Source of the DNA: Plakobranchus ocellatus
Lineage: Eukaryota > Mollusca > Gastropoda > Plakobranchidae
Direction of reading: 5' to 3'
NCBI GenBank assembly: GCA_019648995.1
Contig: BLXT01001211.1
Coordinates: 953,281 to 987,691 of the forward strand
Length of the DNA stretch: 34,411 nt
Shown here: piece after piece, positions 32,601-34,411 of the stretch
Numbering within the stretch: position 1 is the first letter of the stretch
Layout of the letters: each line of letters opens with the position of its first letter
Notes under the pieces: generated by a model
What the model saw: only the letters and a program-made list of their open reading frames with translations
Databases searched by the model: none
Told to the model about the DNA's origin: nothing
Translations under genes and position numbers: made by a program

Positions 32601-33429
32601 TCAATGCAATTTTACAGCTGCATTTCCATTATGCTTGAACTCACATTATTCTATAGTTTCCATTCACTAAATTGACTCTTTTTTTCCCCAGCTCTGATAG
32701 ATTGACAACATGACTCAGGAAAGAAAAGTTTTTGACATCTTTGGGCCCGATTCTGATATATATACAAAAGCGCGAGTAGATCTGAGGCCAGCTCAGATTC
32801 TGAGATTGATAGTCCTAGATTTAGATCTAGATCTGAGTACAGAGCCTCTGTTATCTTGTTAATATTCAGTTCCATTTATTTTCTCAATCACACATAGCCA
32901 AAAACAACACAAAGCCACCTTTATTTTTATTCATATGTTTTTTTTTTTACCTCATAAGCAACTTACAGAAAAATTGTGTGGCCCAAAATTTACACATATT
33001 TTTAAAACCTATTAAGAAAATTACTCATGCAATTTTCTTCACATTATTTTATTGCAAAGACCTGTTTTGTTTTTTTTTTCTGCACATCAAAATACCATGG
33101 ATTTTGGTTCATAAATATAGATAGAGCAAATAAAAAAATAAAAAAAAACAAACAAACAAAAAAGAAACCGCTAGCTCCAAGAACATGTGGGCCTATAAAA
33201 GGGCAGGTGCTGAGTGAGTTAACAATTTCACCTGATCCAGAAATGGTGGTAGAGTCCTGAAGGCTGGCCAGACTCTCTGGCCTTGGCATGCTGATATTCT
33301 CAGAGACTGTGTCTGTTTTGTCAGAGGACTCAACAGTTTCTTCACCCTCTGATTTTGGAACATTTGTTGTGTTACTATGGGGAATTGCAGTATCTATGCT
33401 AGAGGCTGCAGCTGCAGATGATGAATAAT
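154..33429 (-). CDS. PIKFYVE: PIKFYVE / Fab1: phosphatidylinositol-3-phosphate 5-kinase, 34 exons, partial at both ends
   Basis: This enzyme family makes PI(3,5)P2 from PI3P on endosomes and lysosomes, working in a complex with the scaffold VAC14 and the phosphatase FIG4 (family knowledge). Seen in the sequence, in order: a Ser-rich N-terminal linker, a FYVE finger (WMPD, RRRHHC and RVC motifs), a DEP domain (NCIVGRELVDWLI), a chaperonin-like domain (DMDIRNYVHIKK, VVVVEKSVSRLAQ, HLGCTVVLSGG), the cysteine-rich CCR region (ILADFRARGGRI, GGFLERFCF, CDTPMMDHIRRFVHG) and the EPSSIVAYTL block just before the kinase core. The exons run 33232-33429, then leftward to 154-249, and all 33 junctions keep phase. 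The roughly 2,125 residues here nearly equal the complete human protein (about 2,100) even without the N-terminus and kinase, so this orthologue is long, mainly through exons 19, 31 and 32. Start and stop are outside the window. The family call is very secure. Single exon edges could shift by a few bases. Confidence 0.97.
480..570 (+). repeat. Possible tRNA-derived remnant
   Basis: The stretch gcaggttcgaatcc (about 540-553) is a canonical B box. The upstream part (tggtgctctcaagca) is only a weak A-box match and no cloverleaf closes. Probably a decayed SINE head. Confidence 0.3.
762..1047. repeat. Tandem duplication, two copies of about 142 bp
   Basis: Copy 1 (762-905) and copy 2 (906-1047) match almost base for base from aggaaaacaaa to cttaagaataaa. 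They differ by two substitutions and in the length or interruption of one A run. The near identity suggests a recent duplication. Confidence 0.96.
1737..1833 (-). CDS. PIKFYVE: PIKFYVE exon 33: lead-in to the kinase region
   Basis: The exon encodes QEDSTDGWFQDLKGVTRRWL, then SNSSFTALPLP. It is too short to stand out as an ORF. Evidence is the preferred splice sites (acceptor attcctcag, donor GTATGT), exact phase on both sides, and the product SSFTALPLP-F-DANEHHTLPLCEKVP, which matches the family's conserved block (SxFxPIxxPFDPxxHxxLP). Confidence 0.92.
1834..3266 (-). other. Intron 32
   Basis: The intron has a minus-strand tRNA-like element at about 3130-3225. Between 2.18 and 2.95 kb it is dense in short TAGGCCT and CTAGCC-type motifs. 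Near 2397-2422 is a CTAGATCTAGAT motif. No exon seen. Confidence 0.6.
3130..3225 (-). repeat. tRNA-like / SINE head, minus strand
   Basis: On the minus strand a B-box-like aggttcaattccc (3154-3166) lies downstream of an A-box-like tggcttagtcgctag (3195-3209). GCGA...TCGC can form a D-arm. The anticodon and T stems pair badly, so this is a tRNA relic or SINE head rather than a working tRNA. Confidence 0.45.
3267..3629 (-). CDS. PIKFYVE: PIKFYVE exon 32: Ser/Thr/Ala-rich linker, related to exon 31
   Basis: About 121 codons: TAPDTEVAHKGLRPRAQSES, then SLAATVLKPAAVSAEGDL, then TTRTTTTTTTGLQ and PSASSGPEG. The composition resembles exon 31 and it is also disordered. The acceptor is tttttaag (a second AG lies six bases on), donor GTATTT. 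It is symmetric (phase 1 at both ends, 363 bp), so it can be skipped or gained without frame change. Confidence 0.87.
3630..4346 (-). other. Intron 31
   Basis: AT-rich intron between the two similar linker exons, with an A run of about 20 followed by a short AT run near 3941-3977. No exon seen. Confidence 0.6.
4347..4710 (-). CDS. PIKFYVE: PIKFYVE exon 31: Ser/Thr/Ala-rich linker, related to exon 32
   Basis: About 121 codons of low-complexity sequence: LEKSVKQGNVRAGSSVTSA, then SKPTATASAAGEGPAAG, then a run of eight Thr, then GSSSGGEGEESKS and CDDADATG. It is disordered, lying between the helical region and the kinase core. Acceptor ctgttttcag, donor GTAAAA. Phase agrees with exons 30 and 32. 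Length and several DNA stretches resemble exon 32, suggesting exon duplication. The plus-strand Val-rich ORF is its shadow. Confidence 0.85.
4711..6341 (-). other. Intron 30
   Basis: Long AT-rich intron with a 26-bp-period diverged tandem array at 5983-6190. At about 4947-4999 is one member of a diverged repeat pair whose partner is in intron 29. No exon seen. Confidence 0.6.
5983..6190. repeat. Eight diverged tandem copies, exact 26-bp period
   Basis: Units begin GGATTTAAAT or a variant at 5983, 6009, 6035, 6061, 6087, 6113, 6139 and 6165. All are 26 bases with no length change, though bases differ widely. A partial ninth unit starts at 6191. Confidence 0.9.
6342..6435 (-). CDS. PIKFYVE: PIKFYVE exon 30: basic linker
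   Basis: The exon encodes MQEFMAFHQKKSRQQGFNK, then KDKEAGAVLSDD. It continues WNN-K-MQEF from exon 29, the usual start of the basic segment after the helical region. Acceptor gcaaatttag, donor GTAAGT. It ends at a codon boundary. Confidence 0.9.
6940..7041. repeat. 41-bp tandem repeat, 2.5 copies, abutting the exon 29 donor
   Basis: Unit starts are gactgagagaa at 6940, 6981 and 7022. The first two units are 41 bp and nearly identical. The third is cut after agaaaaac, where the splice donor begins. Confidence 0.95.
7048..7141 (-). CDS. PIKFYVE: PIKFYVE exon 29: helical linker, C10 acceptor
   Basis: The exon encodes ESDMTCHLFSIFDNVEMLK, then RHICEDVMKWNN. This Leu-rich helical part matches the place where the family has a VLQAWNN-type motif (MKWNNK here). 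The acceptor pyrimidine tract is a run of ten C followed directly by AG. The donor is GTAAGT, with a 41-bp tandem repeat abutting it in the intron. Confidence 0.9.
7439..7498. repeat. G-rich tract plus (GA)18 microsatellite
   Basis: Positions 7439-7463 hold four or more G runs on the plus strand, a possible G-quadruplex. Eighteen GA units follow (7463-7498). The whole tract is polypurine, so triplex formation is also possible. Confidence 0.92.
7875..7925. repeat. Imperfect hairpin with 13-bp arms
   Basis: Arms atcaaacctctga (7875-7887) and tcagaggtttgat (7913-7925) are perfect inverted repeats around a 25-base loop. The loop has a smaller inner pairing (CCTT/AAGG), and the flanking gcat/atgc continues the stem with a 2-base bulge. 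Confidence 0.85.
8279..8378 (-). CDS. PIKFYVE: PIKFYVE exon 28: helical linker
   Basis: The exon encodes KDKKSFRESATNIQMKIQEL, then IFSLTCLVENGQT. The heptad-like pattern suggests coiled coil. Acceptor tttttatcag, donor GTCAGC. It joins exons 27 and 29 in phase. Confidence 0.88.
8828..8936 (-). CDS. PIKFYVE: PIKFYVE exon 27: helical linker
   Basis: The exon encodes AMDRYSLMLESTMKLKQEM, then TSDVQARTISDFLAEQQ. The sequence is amphipathic and probably helical or coiled coil, as is usual between the CCR and the kinase. Acceptor ctgcccag, donor GTAACT. Phase agrees on both sides. It is locally less AT-rich than its introns. Confidence 0.9.
8937..9586 (-). other. Intron 26
   Basis: AT-rich intron with an A-rich block at about 9099-9141 that is probably a degraded poly-A tract. 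Nothing else seen. Confidence 0.6.
9587..9700 (-). CDS. PIKFYVE: PIKFYVE exon 26: post-CCR region
   Basis: The exon encodes YAPISLKELALPKTLVSL, then FDPDLLAEAVKMITY. The VASFKYAPI junction with exon 25 matches the family's VASFxYxPI. The rest begins a helical region. Acceptor gctacatcag, donor GTAGGA. Confidence 0.93.
10036..10214 (-). CDS. PIKFYVE: PIKFYVE exon 25: CCR end, conserved His/Cys block
   Basis: The exon encodes VTPVVPISSDTWSLSFAKYL, then DLRFHSSSFLRRATAEPC and SHSLHHDHFQYFGHRNVVAS. VTPVVxxSxxxWSxSFAKYLxLRF and AEPCxHSxHHDxxQYF are hallmark PIKFYVE sequences. Acceptor atctgtag, donor GTAAGT. Confidence 0.97.
10589..10760 (-). CDS. PIKFYVE: PIKFYVE exon 24: CCR cysteine core
   Basis: The exon encodes HQYACPSPTCDTPMMDHIR, then RFVHGNACINVLLKHLE and ILMWSWCRKCKQ. 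The spaced Cys residues (YxCPxxxCDTPMxxHxRRFVHGxxC and WCRxCKQ) define the CCR region, which probably binds metal and is required for activity in the family. Acceptor tctttcag, donor GTAAGG. Confidence 0.97.
11174..11245 (-). CDS. PIKFYVE: PIKFYVE exon 23: CCR region, 72-bp exon
   Basis: A small exon encoding VVAMDFYGRNDITLGGFL, then ERFCF. FYGxNDxTLGxFLExxCF is strongly conserved. Acceptor taatttcag, donor GTTTTG. The Arg codon is split with exon 24 (FCF-R-HQYACP). Confidence 0.95.
11698..11798 (-). CDS. PIKFYVE: PIKFYVE exon 22: CCR region
   Basis: The exon encodes LDCLDVTNHQRLMVLFSS, then YSYKSNNHPFPCVYP. The DCLxxxNHQRLxVLFSS motif followed by a Cys-Val-x-Pro is typical of the family. 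Acceptor ccattgcag, donor GTGAGA. The Trp codon is split with exon 23. Confidence 0.96.
12540..12707 (-). CDS. PIKFYVE: PIKFYVE exon 21: CCR region
   Basis: Fifty-six codons: SILADFRARGGRILVTEQQ, then a charged stretch, then SLAKLASVYTKR. ILADFRARGGRI is a near-invariant PIKFYVE motif and fixes the frame. Acceptor accatacag, donor GTATGT. Codon-boundary phase at both ends. Confidence 0.96.
12708..13880 (-). other. Intron 20, a GC-AG intron
   Basis: The 5' end in the transcript is GCAAGT and the 3' end is an ordinary AG (accatacag). The intron also holds one copy (12991-13047) of a dispersed repeat shared with intron 16. No exon seen. Confidence 0.8.
12991..13047. repeat. Dispersed repeat, copy 1
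   Basis: The stretch acagcc(t/a)gtccac ... gatctcaggcttt ... tcaggcca matches 18012-18070 in intron 16 in the same orientation with moderate divergence. No family assigned. Confidence 0.8.
13881..14418 (-). CDS. PIKFYVE: PIKFYVE exon 20: start of the cysteine-rich (CCR) region
   Basis: About 179 codons. A Ser-rich start (AVSETSSMRSNQSSTSK) is followed by LKEIKQTRYKLFRRALDGVH, then LSVSPYHKYHVPFIETDKG and IKCAVRKYLPQ. The ALDGxxLxVSPYxKxxxPxxETxKGxKCxxRKY pattern is conserved across PIKFYVE proteins. It ends LLHAHPLITCNLTEPIWDL, then DTQ. The acceptor is tgtctatag. The donor is GC rather than GT (CAG|GCAAGT), a good match to the GC-AG class and the only donor that keeps phase with exon 21. 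Confidence 0.95.
14419..15211 (-). other. Intron 19
   Basis: AT-rich intron with a plus-strand tRNA-derived SINE-like element at about 14697-14900. No exon seen. Confidence 0.6.
14697..14900 (+). repeat. tRNA-derived SINE-like element
   Basis: An A-box-like stretch (tagggcagttgg, about 14713-14724) is followed about 20 bases later by a B-box-like aggtttgaattt (about 14744-14755), at tRNA-like spacing. A tRNA-unrelated body follows, including gcaatggtaaactacctc. It is diverged from a functional tRNA. The boundaries are approximate. Confidence 0.5.
15212..16414 (-). CDS. PIKFYVE: PIKFYVE exon 19: 1.2-kb acidic disordered insert
   Basis: This is the largest exon, about 400 codons in one open frame on the minus strand. 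It begins SIKAEELPNKEEPDAKLG and ends SSINSKVKIM. Composition is Asp/Glu/Ser-rich with few hydrophobic stretches, so it looks intrinsically disordered. PLWDGTPKLVGNIICLIPK is the one more ordered-looking patch. The position matches the poorly conserved linker between the chaperonin-like and CCR regions. Acceptor taattgcag, donor GTAAGA. Junctions LCN-W-SIKAEE and KIM-R-AVSETS are in phase. Plus-strand and frame-shifted ORFs here are shadows. Confidence 0.93.
16995..17203 (-). CDS. PIKFYVE: PIKFYVE exon 18: end of the chaperonin-like domain
   Basis: The exon encodes VKQILKFMTYTAYNSLLEL, then CFCMDEFALPQPG, followed by a polar tail ending QLCNW. VKxILxFMxxxAYxSxLExxFxMDEFAxP is the conserved end of the domain. 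Acceptor ccttttcag, donor GTGAGA. The Trp codon is split with exon 19. Confidence 0.95.
17739..17833 (-). CDS. PIKFYVE: PIKFYVE exon 17: chaperonin-like domain core
   Basis: The exon encodes ETKTLTFFDGCATHLG, then CTVVLSGGTLSELRR. KTLxFFxGCxxHLGCTxxLxGG is the most recognisable chaperonin-like motif of Fab1/PIKFYVE. The acceptor is ttgaag, with AG directly repeated (gaagag). The first AG is chosen because it makes PN-KETKTL in phase. The donor is GTAAGG. Confidence 0.95.
17834..18866 (-). other. Intron 16
   Basis: AT-rich intron carrying one copy (18012-18070) of a dispersed repeat whose partner lies in intron 20. Nothing else supported. Confidence 0.6.
18012..18070. repeat. Dispersed repeat, copy 2
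   Basis: Partner of 12991-13047. Both lie in introns of the same gene, about 5 kb apart. They are likely ends of one interspersed repeat family. Confidence 0.8.
18867..18993 (-). CDS. PIKFYVE: PIKFYVE exon 16: chaperonin-like domain
   Basis: The exon encodes SVMERLARFTQAHIVSSIDG, then LVSKPNMGFCHDFRVQTYTL and PN. The VxERxxRxTQxxxVxSxDxL stretch and the LGxCHxF-like GFCHDF are family features. Acceptor tccaacctag, donor GTGAGC. It ends one base into a Lys codon. Confidence 0.94.
18994..19619 (-). other. Intron 15
   Basis: AT-rich intron with the (AT)n run at its 5' end and a C-rich/poly-A patch near 19259-19283. No exon seen. Confidence 0.6.
19527..19595. repeat. (AT)n microsatellite, about 34 units
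   Basis: This is an almost pure AT dinucleotide run in intron 15, about 25 bases after the exon 15 donor. It can form hairpins or cruciforms and is likely to vary in length between individuals. The open frame through it (Tyr-Ile repeats) is an artefact. Confidence 0.97.
19620..19760 (-). CDS. PIKFYVE: PIKFYVE exon 15: chaperonin-like domain
   Basis: Forty-seven codons: EREFMRNCVMKMVAYRPN, then VVVVEKSVSRLAQEFLLE and AGITLLYNVKL. RPxxVxVEKxVSRxAQxxLLExGITLxxNVK is a hallmark of Fab1/PIKFYVE. Acceptor tcttattcag. The donor is GTGGGA, moderate, with a 69-bp AT microsatellite starting about 25 bases further into the intron. Confidence 0.96.
19761..20805 (-). other. Intron 14
   Basis: AT-rich intron with A runs at 19990-20001 and 20027-20050 and a (CT)8 run near 20553-20568. 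It contains the unassigned ORF listed separately. No other exon seen. Confidence 0.55.
20299..20517 (-). other. Unassigned 73-codon ORF inside intron 14
   Basis: The ORF sits on the gene's strand between exons 14 and 15, and its C-terminal part (SFSIQPNLDWRRKEDGKEI, then TVESD and stop) looks more protein-like than its neighbours. I do not recognise it. The family runs straight from EPQILQ to EREFMRN, so it is not part of the standard protein. Its best acceptor (gtgtgtttag) is in the wrong phase for exon 14. It could be a relic of another gene, an alternative terminal exon or chance. Confidence 0.25.
20806..20985 (-). CDS. PIKFYVE: PIKFYVE exon 14: chaperonin-like domain
   Basis: Sixty codons: VPGGQKNETTLFHGVI, then LSKNVAHKKM, NPLILLLRGTIEF and LEPQILQ. 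The PGG, KNxAHKKM and NPxILLL motifs match the chaperonin-like fold of PIKFYVE, a region linked to substrate or partner binding. Acceptor gtctacag, donor GTATTT. Codon-boundary phase at both ends. Confidence 0.97.
20986..21845 (-). other. Intron 13
   Basis: AT-rich intron with a two-copy tandem duplication of about 65 bp at 21381-21511. Nothing else can be supported. Confidence 0.6.
21381..21511. repeat. Tandem duplication, two copies of about 65 bp
   Basis: Copies at 21381-21445 and 21446-21511 share aacagtaaaatctaaaaagc, caatttcact and cagatgggtttgaaaaa. They differ by a few substitutions and one inserted base. Confidence 0.95.
21846..21923 (-). CDS. PIKFYVE: PIKFYVE exon 13: chaperonin-like domain
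   Basis: A 78-bp exon of exactly 26 codons (VSHFVRPDVRSEGD, then DMDIRNYVHIKK). The VRPDV and DMDIRxxVHIKK motifs are among the best conserved in the family. Poly-T acceptor (11-12 T then aatcag), donor GTAAGG. Both ends are at codon boundaries, so skipping it would keep the frame. Confidence 0.97.
22483..22585 (-). CDS. PIKFYVE: PIKFYVE exon 12: chaperonin-like domain
   Basis: The exon encodes KAHTELWHILTRQLLSHNG, then LLLSWETIISSVIQQ. The LLxxxxLxxSWxxII pattern is conserved in Fab1/PIKFYVE. Acceptor gttctcag, donor GTAAAC. It ends at a codon boundary and continues VSHFVRPDV. Confidence 0.94.
22586..23418 (-). other. Intron 11, one third of it a minisatellite
   Basis: The intron's 3' end is a 36-37-bp tandem array at 22621-22875. 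A degraded further unit reaches the acceptor of exon 12. The rest is AT-rich with no supported feature. Confidence 0.7.
22621..22875. repeat. Minisatellite, seven 35-37-bp units in an A-B-C-A-B-C-A order
   Basis: Units start at 22621, 22658, 22695, 22731, 22768, 22803 and 22839. Type A starts tcaat(a/g)gaa, type B tcgatgaat and type C tcaa(c/t)gtaa. All share (a)taattaaatatacac-like ends. The three-unit higher-order period is about 108-110 bp. A degraded unit at about 22588-22620 adjoins the exon 12 acceptor. Confidence 0.94.
23419..23536 (-). CDS. PIKFYVE: PIKFYVE exon 11: start of the chaperonin-like domain
   Basis: The exon encodes AVFLGRSQAATS, then TGWRNVDQLREENGEKLAYE and RLK. The LREENGEKxAxERL block begins the Fab1-type TCP-1/Cpn60 domain in this family. 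Acceptor ttttggcag. The donor is GTCAGT, not the usual GTAAGT or GTGAGT but acceptable. The Lys codon is split with exon 12. Confidence 0.93.
23537..25162 (-). other. Intron 10
   Basis: Long AT-rich intron. It holds a (CAA)n-like run at 24120-24137 and several A/T homopolymers. Around 23.90-23.95 kb is a stretch (aacatctgactcattaa, then gtttcaag) that also occurs in intron 29 near 6.86 kb. No exon seen. Confidence 0.55.
25163..25249 (-). CDS. PIKFYVE: PIKFYVE exon 10: short linker
   Basis: A small 87-bp exon encoding NNLVSRDTEEPLPRQDP to GLGEDFLK. It has no domain of its own. Support comes from the poly-T/cag acceptor, the GTAAGG donor and exact phase agreement with exons 9 and 11 (split Met codon A|TG, split Gly codon G|GT). 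Confidence 0.8.
25250..26366 (-). other. Intron 9
   Basis: AT-rich intron with poly-A/T runs. The 25.8-26.05 kb part is especially T-rich on the plus strand. I see no exon or repeat element that can be supported. Confidence 0.6.
26367..26510 (-). CDS. PIKFYVE: PIKFYVE exon 9: disordered linker
   Basis: About 48 residues (ESPAALETEVVSLENSGEG to RSSSFSELPK), Ser/Glu-rich and disordered. RSRSSSFSELP looks like a basic phosphorylation-type site, though no kinase can be assigned. Acceptor tgttgccag, good donor GTAAGT. Both junctions are in phase. Confidence 0.85.
26874..27000 (-). CDS. PIKFYVE: PIKFYVE exon 8: post-DEP linker with weak donor
   Basis: The exon encodes TASSMDLLRVSESMP to NGSIVN, including EPLWFQEIEQ, which resembles the conserved acidic EPSWF-type stretch after the DEP domain. 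The acceptor is a good ctccctag. The donor is GTGCAT, which matches the consensus poorly. Reading through it gives two more codons and then TAA. Splicing here is needed to reach exon 9 in phase. Confidence 0.85.
27225..27336 (-). CDS. PIKFYVE: PIKFYVE exon 7: DEP domain, second part
   Basis: The exon encodes DQAMAIGQALLYAGYLDCL and then FRDDFTLYRPGE, the end of the DEP fold (QAxAIGQA, LDC and LYRP motifs). The acceptor chosen (gtttccag) makes an exact STR-DQAMAIGQ junction as in the family. A further upstream acceptor would add 18 residues the family lacks and would break phase with exon 6. The donor is GTTGGT. Confidence 0.94.
27337..28544 (-). other. Intron 6
   Basis: AT-rich intron within the DEP domain. 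Its last 50 or so bases happen to be open in the exon 7 frame, but the true acceptor is the tttccag at 27337. A plus-strand ORF of 78 codons at 27546-27782 has no recognisable domain. Nothing else seen. Confidence 0.6.
28545..28702 (-). CDS. PIKFYVE: PIKFYVE exon 6: DEP domain, first part
   Basis: The exon encodes DSVQLRELWRQMCDLENG, then LRTYTNCIVGRELVDWLIKA, then DKSSTR. The NCIVGREL(V)DWLI core is the hallmark of the PIKFYVE DEP domain, which is thought to help membrane or partner association. Acceptor cctggcag, donor GTATCA. The final Arg codon is split (AG|A) with exon 7. Confidence 0.96.
29064..29184 (-). CDS. PIKFYVE: PIKFYVE exon 5: FYVE-DEP linker
   Basis: About 40 residues (GDQMPEISTVPEL to LLLESKLLIQ), acidic and Ser/Pro-rich, ending in a short Leu-rich helix. 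It has a strong poly-T acceptor (tttccccag) and a GTTGGT donor. It joins exon 6 at a codon boundary to give LLIQ-DSVQLRELW, the usual lead-in to the DEP domain. Confidence 0.9.
29693..29894 (-). CDS. PIKFYVE: PIKFYVE exon 4: end of FYVE finger and linker
   Basis: The exon starts GGIRVCTYCCRVVQRYAQ, which supplies the RVC motif and last Cys pair of the FYVE domain. A linker follows, rich in Ser and acidic residues and ending LGIDELSPQLR. Acceptor tgctcatcag, donor GTATGG. The donor is followed within about 12 bases by a pure A run of about 27 (29655-29681) on the plus strand, read as poly-T in the pre-mRNA. Confidence 0.95.
29895..31249 (-). other. Intron 3
   Basis: Plain AT-rich intron inside the FYVE coding region, with several poly-A/T tracts. 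A 78-codon minus-strand ORF near 30.5-30.76 kb shows no domain or splice context. Nothing else seen. Confidence 0.6.
31250..31439 (-). CDS. PIKFYVE: PIKFYVE exon 3: FYVE zinc finger (most of the domain)
   Basis: The exon encodes TPQTYKDSDFKQYWMPDS and then the FYVE domain. Visible signatures are the WxxD motif (WMPD), the first CxxC pair (CYDC), the basic PI3P-binding motif RRRHHCRICGQ and the further Cys pairs in FCSKCC. These residues coordinate two zinc ions and bind PI3P, which recruits the kinase to endosomes (family knowledge). The third signature, RVC, is on exon 4, so the intron splits the finger. Acceptor atttttag, donor GTAGGT, ending one base into a Gly codon. Confidence 0.97.
31777..31898 (-). 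CDS. PIKFYVE: PIKFYVE exon 2: pre-FYVE helix
   Basis: Acceptor attttcag, donor GTACGT. The exon encodes about 41 residues (VLSKLEGSDEV to SILDQRST), including TLTSVLTRLGSIL. This Leu-rich helix immediately before the FYVE finger matches the equivalent helix of animal PIKFYVE. It ends at a codon boundary and joins TPQTYKDSDFKQYW of exon 3. Confidence 0.88.
31899..33231 (-). other. Intron 1
   Basis: AT-rich intron. At 32.81-32.84 kb it has a run of overlapping CTAGAT/AGATCT motifs, and around 32.65-32.87 kb a 74-codon minus-strand ORF with no recognised domain. I see no other exon here. Confidence 0.6.
33232..33429 (-). CDS. PIKFYVE: PIKFYVE exon 1 in window: Ser/Ala-rich N-terminal linker
   Basis: The exon runs from an atttcag acceptor to a GTGAAA donor and enters with 2 bases of a split codon. 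It encodes about 66 residues starting DYSSSAAAASS and ending STTISGS. They are Ser/Thr/Glu-rich and look disordered, with no recognised domain. The exon is assigned because it joins exon 2 in phase (SGS-VLSKLEG) and sits just before the FYVE module, where other PIKFYVE proteins also have a low-complexity N-terminus. An internal Met is present, but nothing marks it as a start. Confidence 0.8.
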
Positions 33430-34411
33430 CTGAAATACGCAAATTTTTAATAGTATATATGTTTCACACTCAAGAAATAAACATTTGACAATTTTTGGGG
33501 TAAAACTTCCAAACTCTTTTAAATTGTTAGGCTCATATGTAACTCTTAATCCTATGAAAGCAGCAGCCTATCTCATAAAAATCTTTCAAGAGTCAATGCC
33601 ACATTTTGGCAATATAAGGTTTTTGAGTGCCAATTGCAGATTTAATGACAATTGATGACTTTTGTGAGAAAGTATCTTATTTTTAGGTTACTCTTAAAAA
33701 AAATTCATATAAGTATTTTTTTTTGGCAGAGGCAAAAACCTCAAAATAAAATAAGTTTAGGCTAATTTCTATTACAATAACCAAAAAACCATACATTTGC
33801 ATCTATGATTGCAAGTTAGCTTAAATTTTAAATATGCACCTTATGCATTTAAAGAACTAATTACGTATTACATACACAAACCTCAGCCATTTTTTTTTAA
33901 CACCTTTTTCATTTGATTATTTTCAGTTCATCCTCATATCAGTGATTATTGCCTTGAACAATGGAAAGACTGGCTAGCTGACGATAGGTAATCATTCCAT
34001 TTTGTGCATTGTTAGTTATTTGGTCTTTATTCTGTTTTTAATTTCTTTTTCTATTTCAATCCGCAACTTTTATCTTACTAAAATTAAATTGCTAGACACT
34101 GCAGTCTATTTTAAAAAATGCCTAACAATATTGGATATCTTGGCAAACAATTATCTGGACTAACACGGGGGAAAGATCCTGAAATGTACAGTCGTTTACA
34201 TTATCATAGAACCTGTCTCTTTCATTCATTGAAGATAATTGCCCAGTCAAAGACTTCTTTATCCTCAAGTTATAGATAGACATTTTTTTTGACAGACTTT
34301 AAGCTTTTCTTGCAATCCATGTGGTGTGAACGAATATATACTTTATAATCATGGAGATTTCTTTTTTACTGGCTTAAAAGTTTCAAAGACAGAATGTTGG
34401 GATGTTTACAT
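33430..34411. other. Intron upstream of exon 1, no gene seen
   Basis: This is AT-rich sequence with short homopolymers. Exon 1 begins at an acceptor (pyrimidine-poor, ending atttcag), so the stretch is intron or 5' sequence of the same gene. I found no start codon or N-terminal exon here that joins exon 1 in frame. The missing N-terminus must lie further right. Confidence 0.6.

Noticed and set aside
32651..32875. Minus-strand ORF of 74 codons in intron 1
   Set aside because: It could be a repeat-derived fragment, but no motif, splice site or phase links it to exon 1 or 2. Kept only as a remark in the intron entry.

Overview
This window is an AT-rich, intron-dense stretch of an animal nuclear genome. 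One gene fills almost all of it: the minus-strand gene for the phosphatidylinositol-3-phosphate 5-kinase PIKFYVE (Fab1 family). I could thread 34 coding exons from about 33.43 kb down to 0.15 kb. Every exon-exon junction keeps the reading frame, and every intron but one has GT-AG ends. The exception is a GC-AG intron. The joined exons give about 6.38 kb of coding sequence (roughly 2,125 residues). The gene is incomplete at both edges: the N-terminal exon(s), promoter and start codon lie beyond the right edge, and the lipid-kinase core and stop codon lie beyond the left edge. The host is an invertebrate animal. A lophotrochozoan, perhaps a mollusc, fits the AT-rich introns, tRNA-derived SINE-like elements and many microsatellites, but that is a guess.

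Layout in transcription order (right to left). Exons 1-2 (33.4-31.8 kb) encode a Ser/Thr-rich N-terminal linker. Exons 3-4 (31.4-29.7 kb) hold the FYVE zinc finger that binds PI3P on endosomes. Exon 5 is a linker and exons 6-7 (28.7-27.2 kb) hold the DEP domain. Exons 8-10 are a disordered linker. Exons 11-18 (23.5-17.0 kb) encode the TCP-1/Cpn60-like chaperonin domain. Exon 19 (16.4-15.2 kb) is a 1.2-kb acidic, disordered insert. Exons 20-25 (14.4-10.0 kb) encode the conserved cysteine-rich (CCR) region and exons 26-30 a helical region. Exons 31-32 (4.7-3.3 kb) are Ser/Thr/Ala-rich and look like a tandem exon duplication. Exons 33-34 (1.8-0.15 kb) lead up to the kinase core.

The introns are mostly plain AT-rich sequence but carry a varied repeat load. 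There is a 36-37-bp minisatellite with a three-unit higher-order pattern, a diverged array with an exact 26-bp period, and several recent tandem duplications (142, 65 and 41 bp). There are also AT and GA microsatellites, tRNA-derived elements and a few dispersed repeat pairs. Introns not listed separately (2, 4, 5, 7, 8, 17, 18, 21-25 and 27) show nothing beyond AT-rich sequence, homopolymers and splice signals. I see no second convincing gene, no complete tRNA gene, no CRISPR array and no intact transposon. The window does not contain an obviously new biological system. The most interesting points are the GC-AG intron, the duplicated linker exons, a weak donor that would yield a short FYVE-DEP product if read through, and the structured minisatellites.
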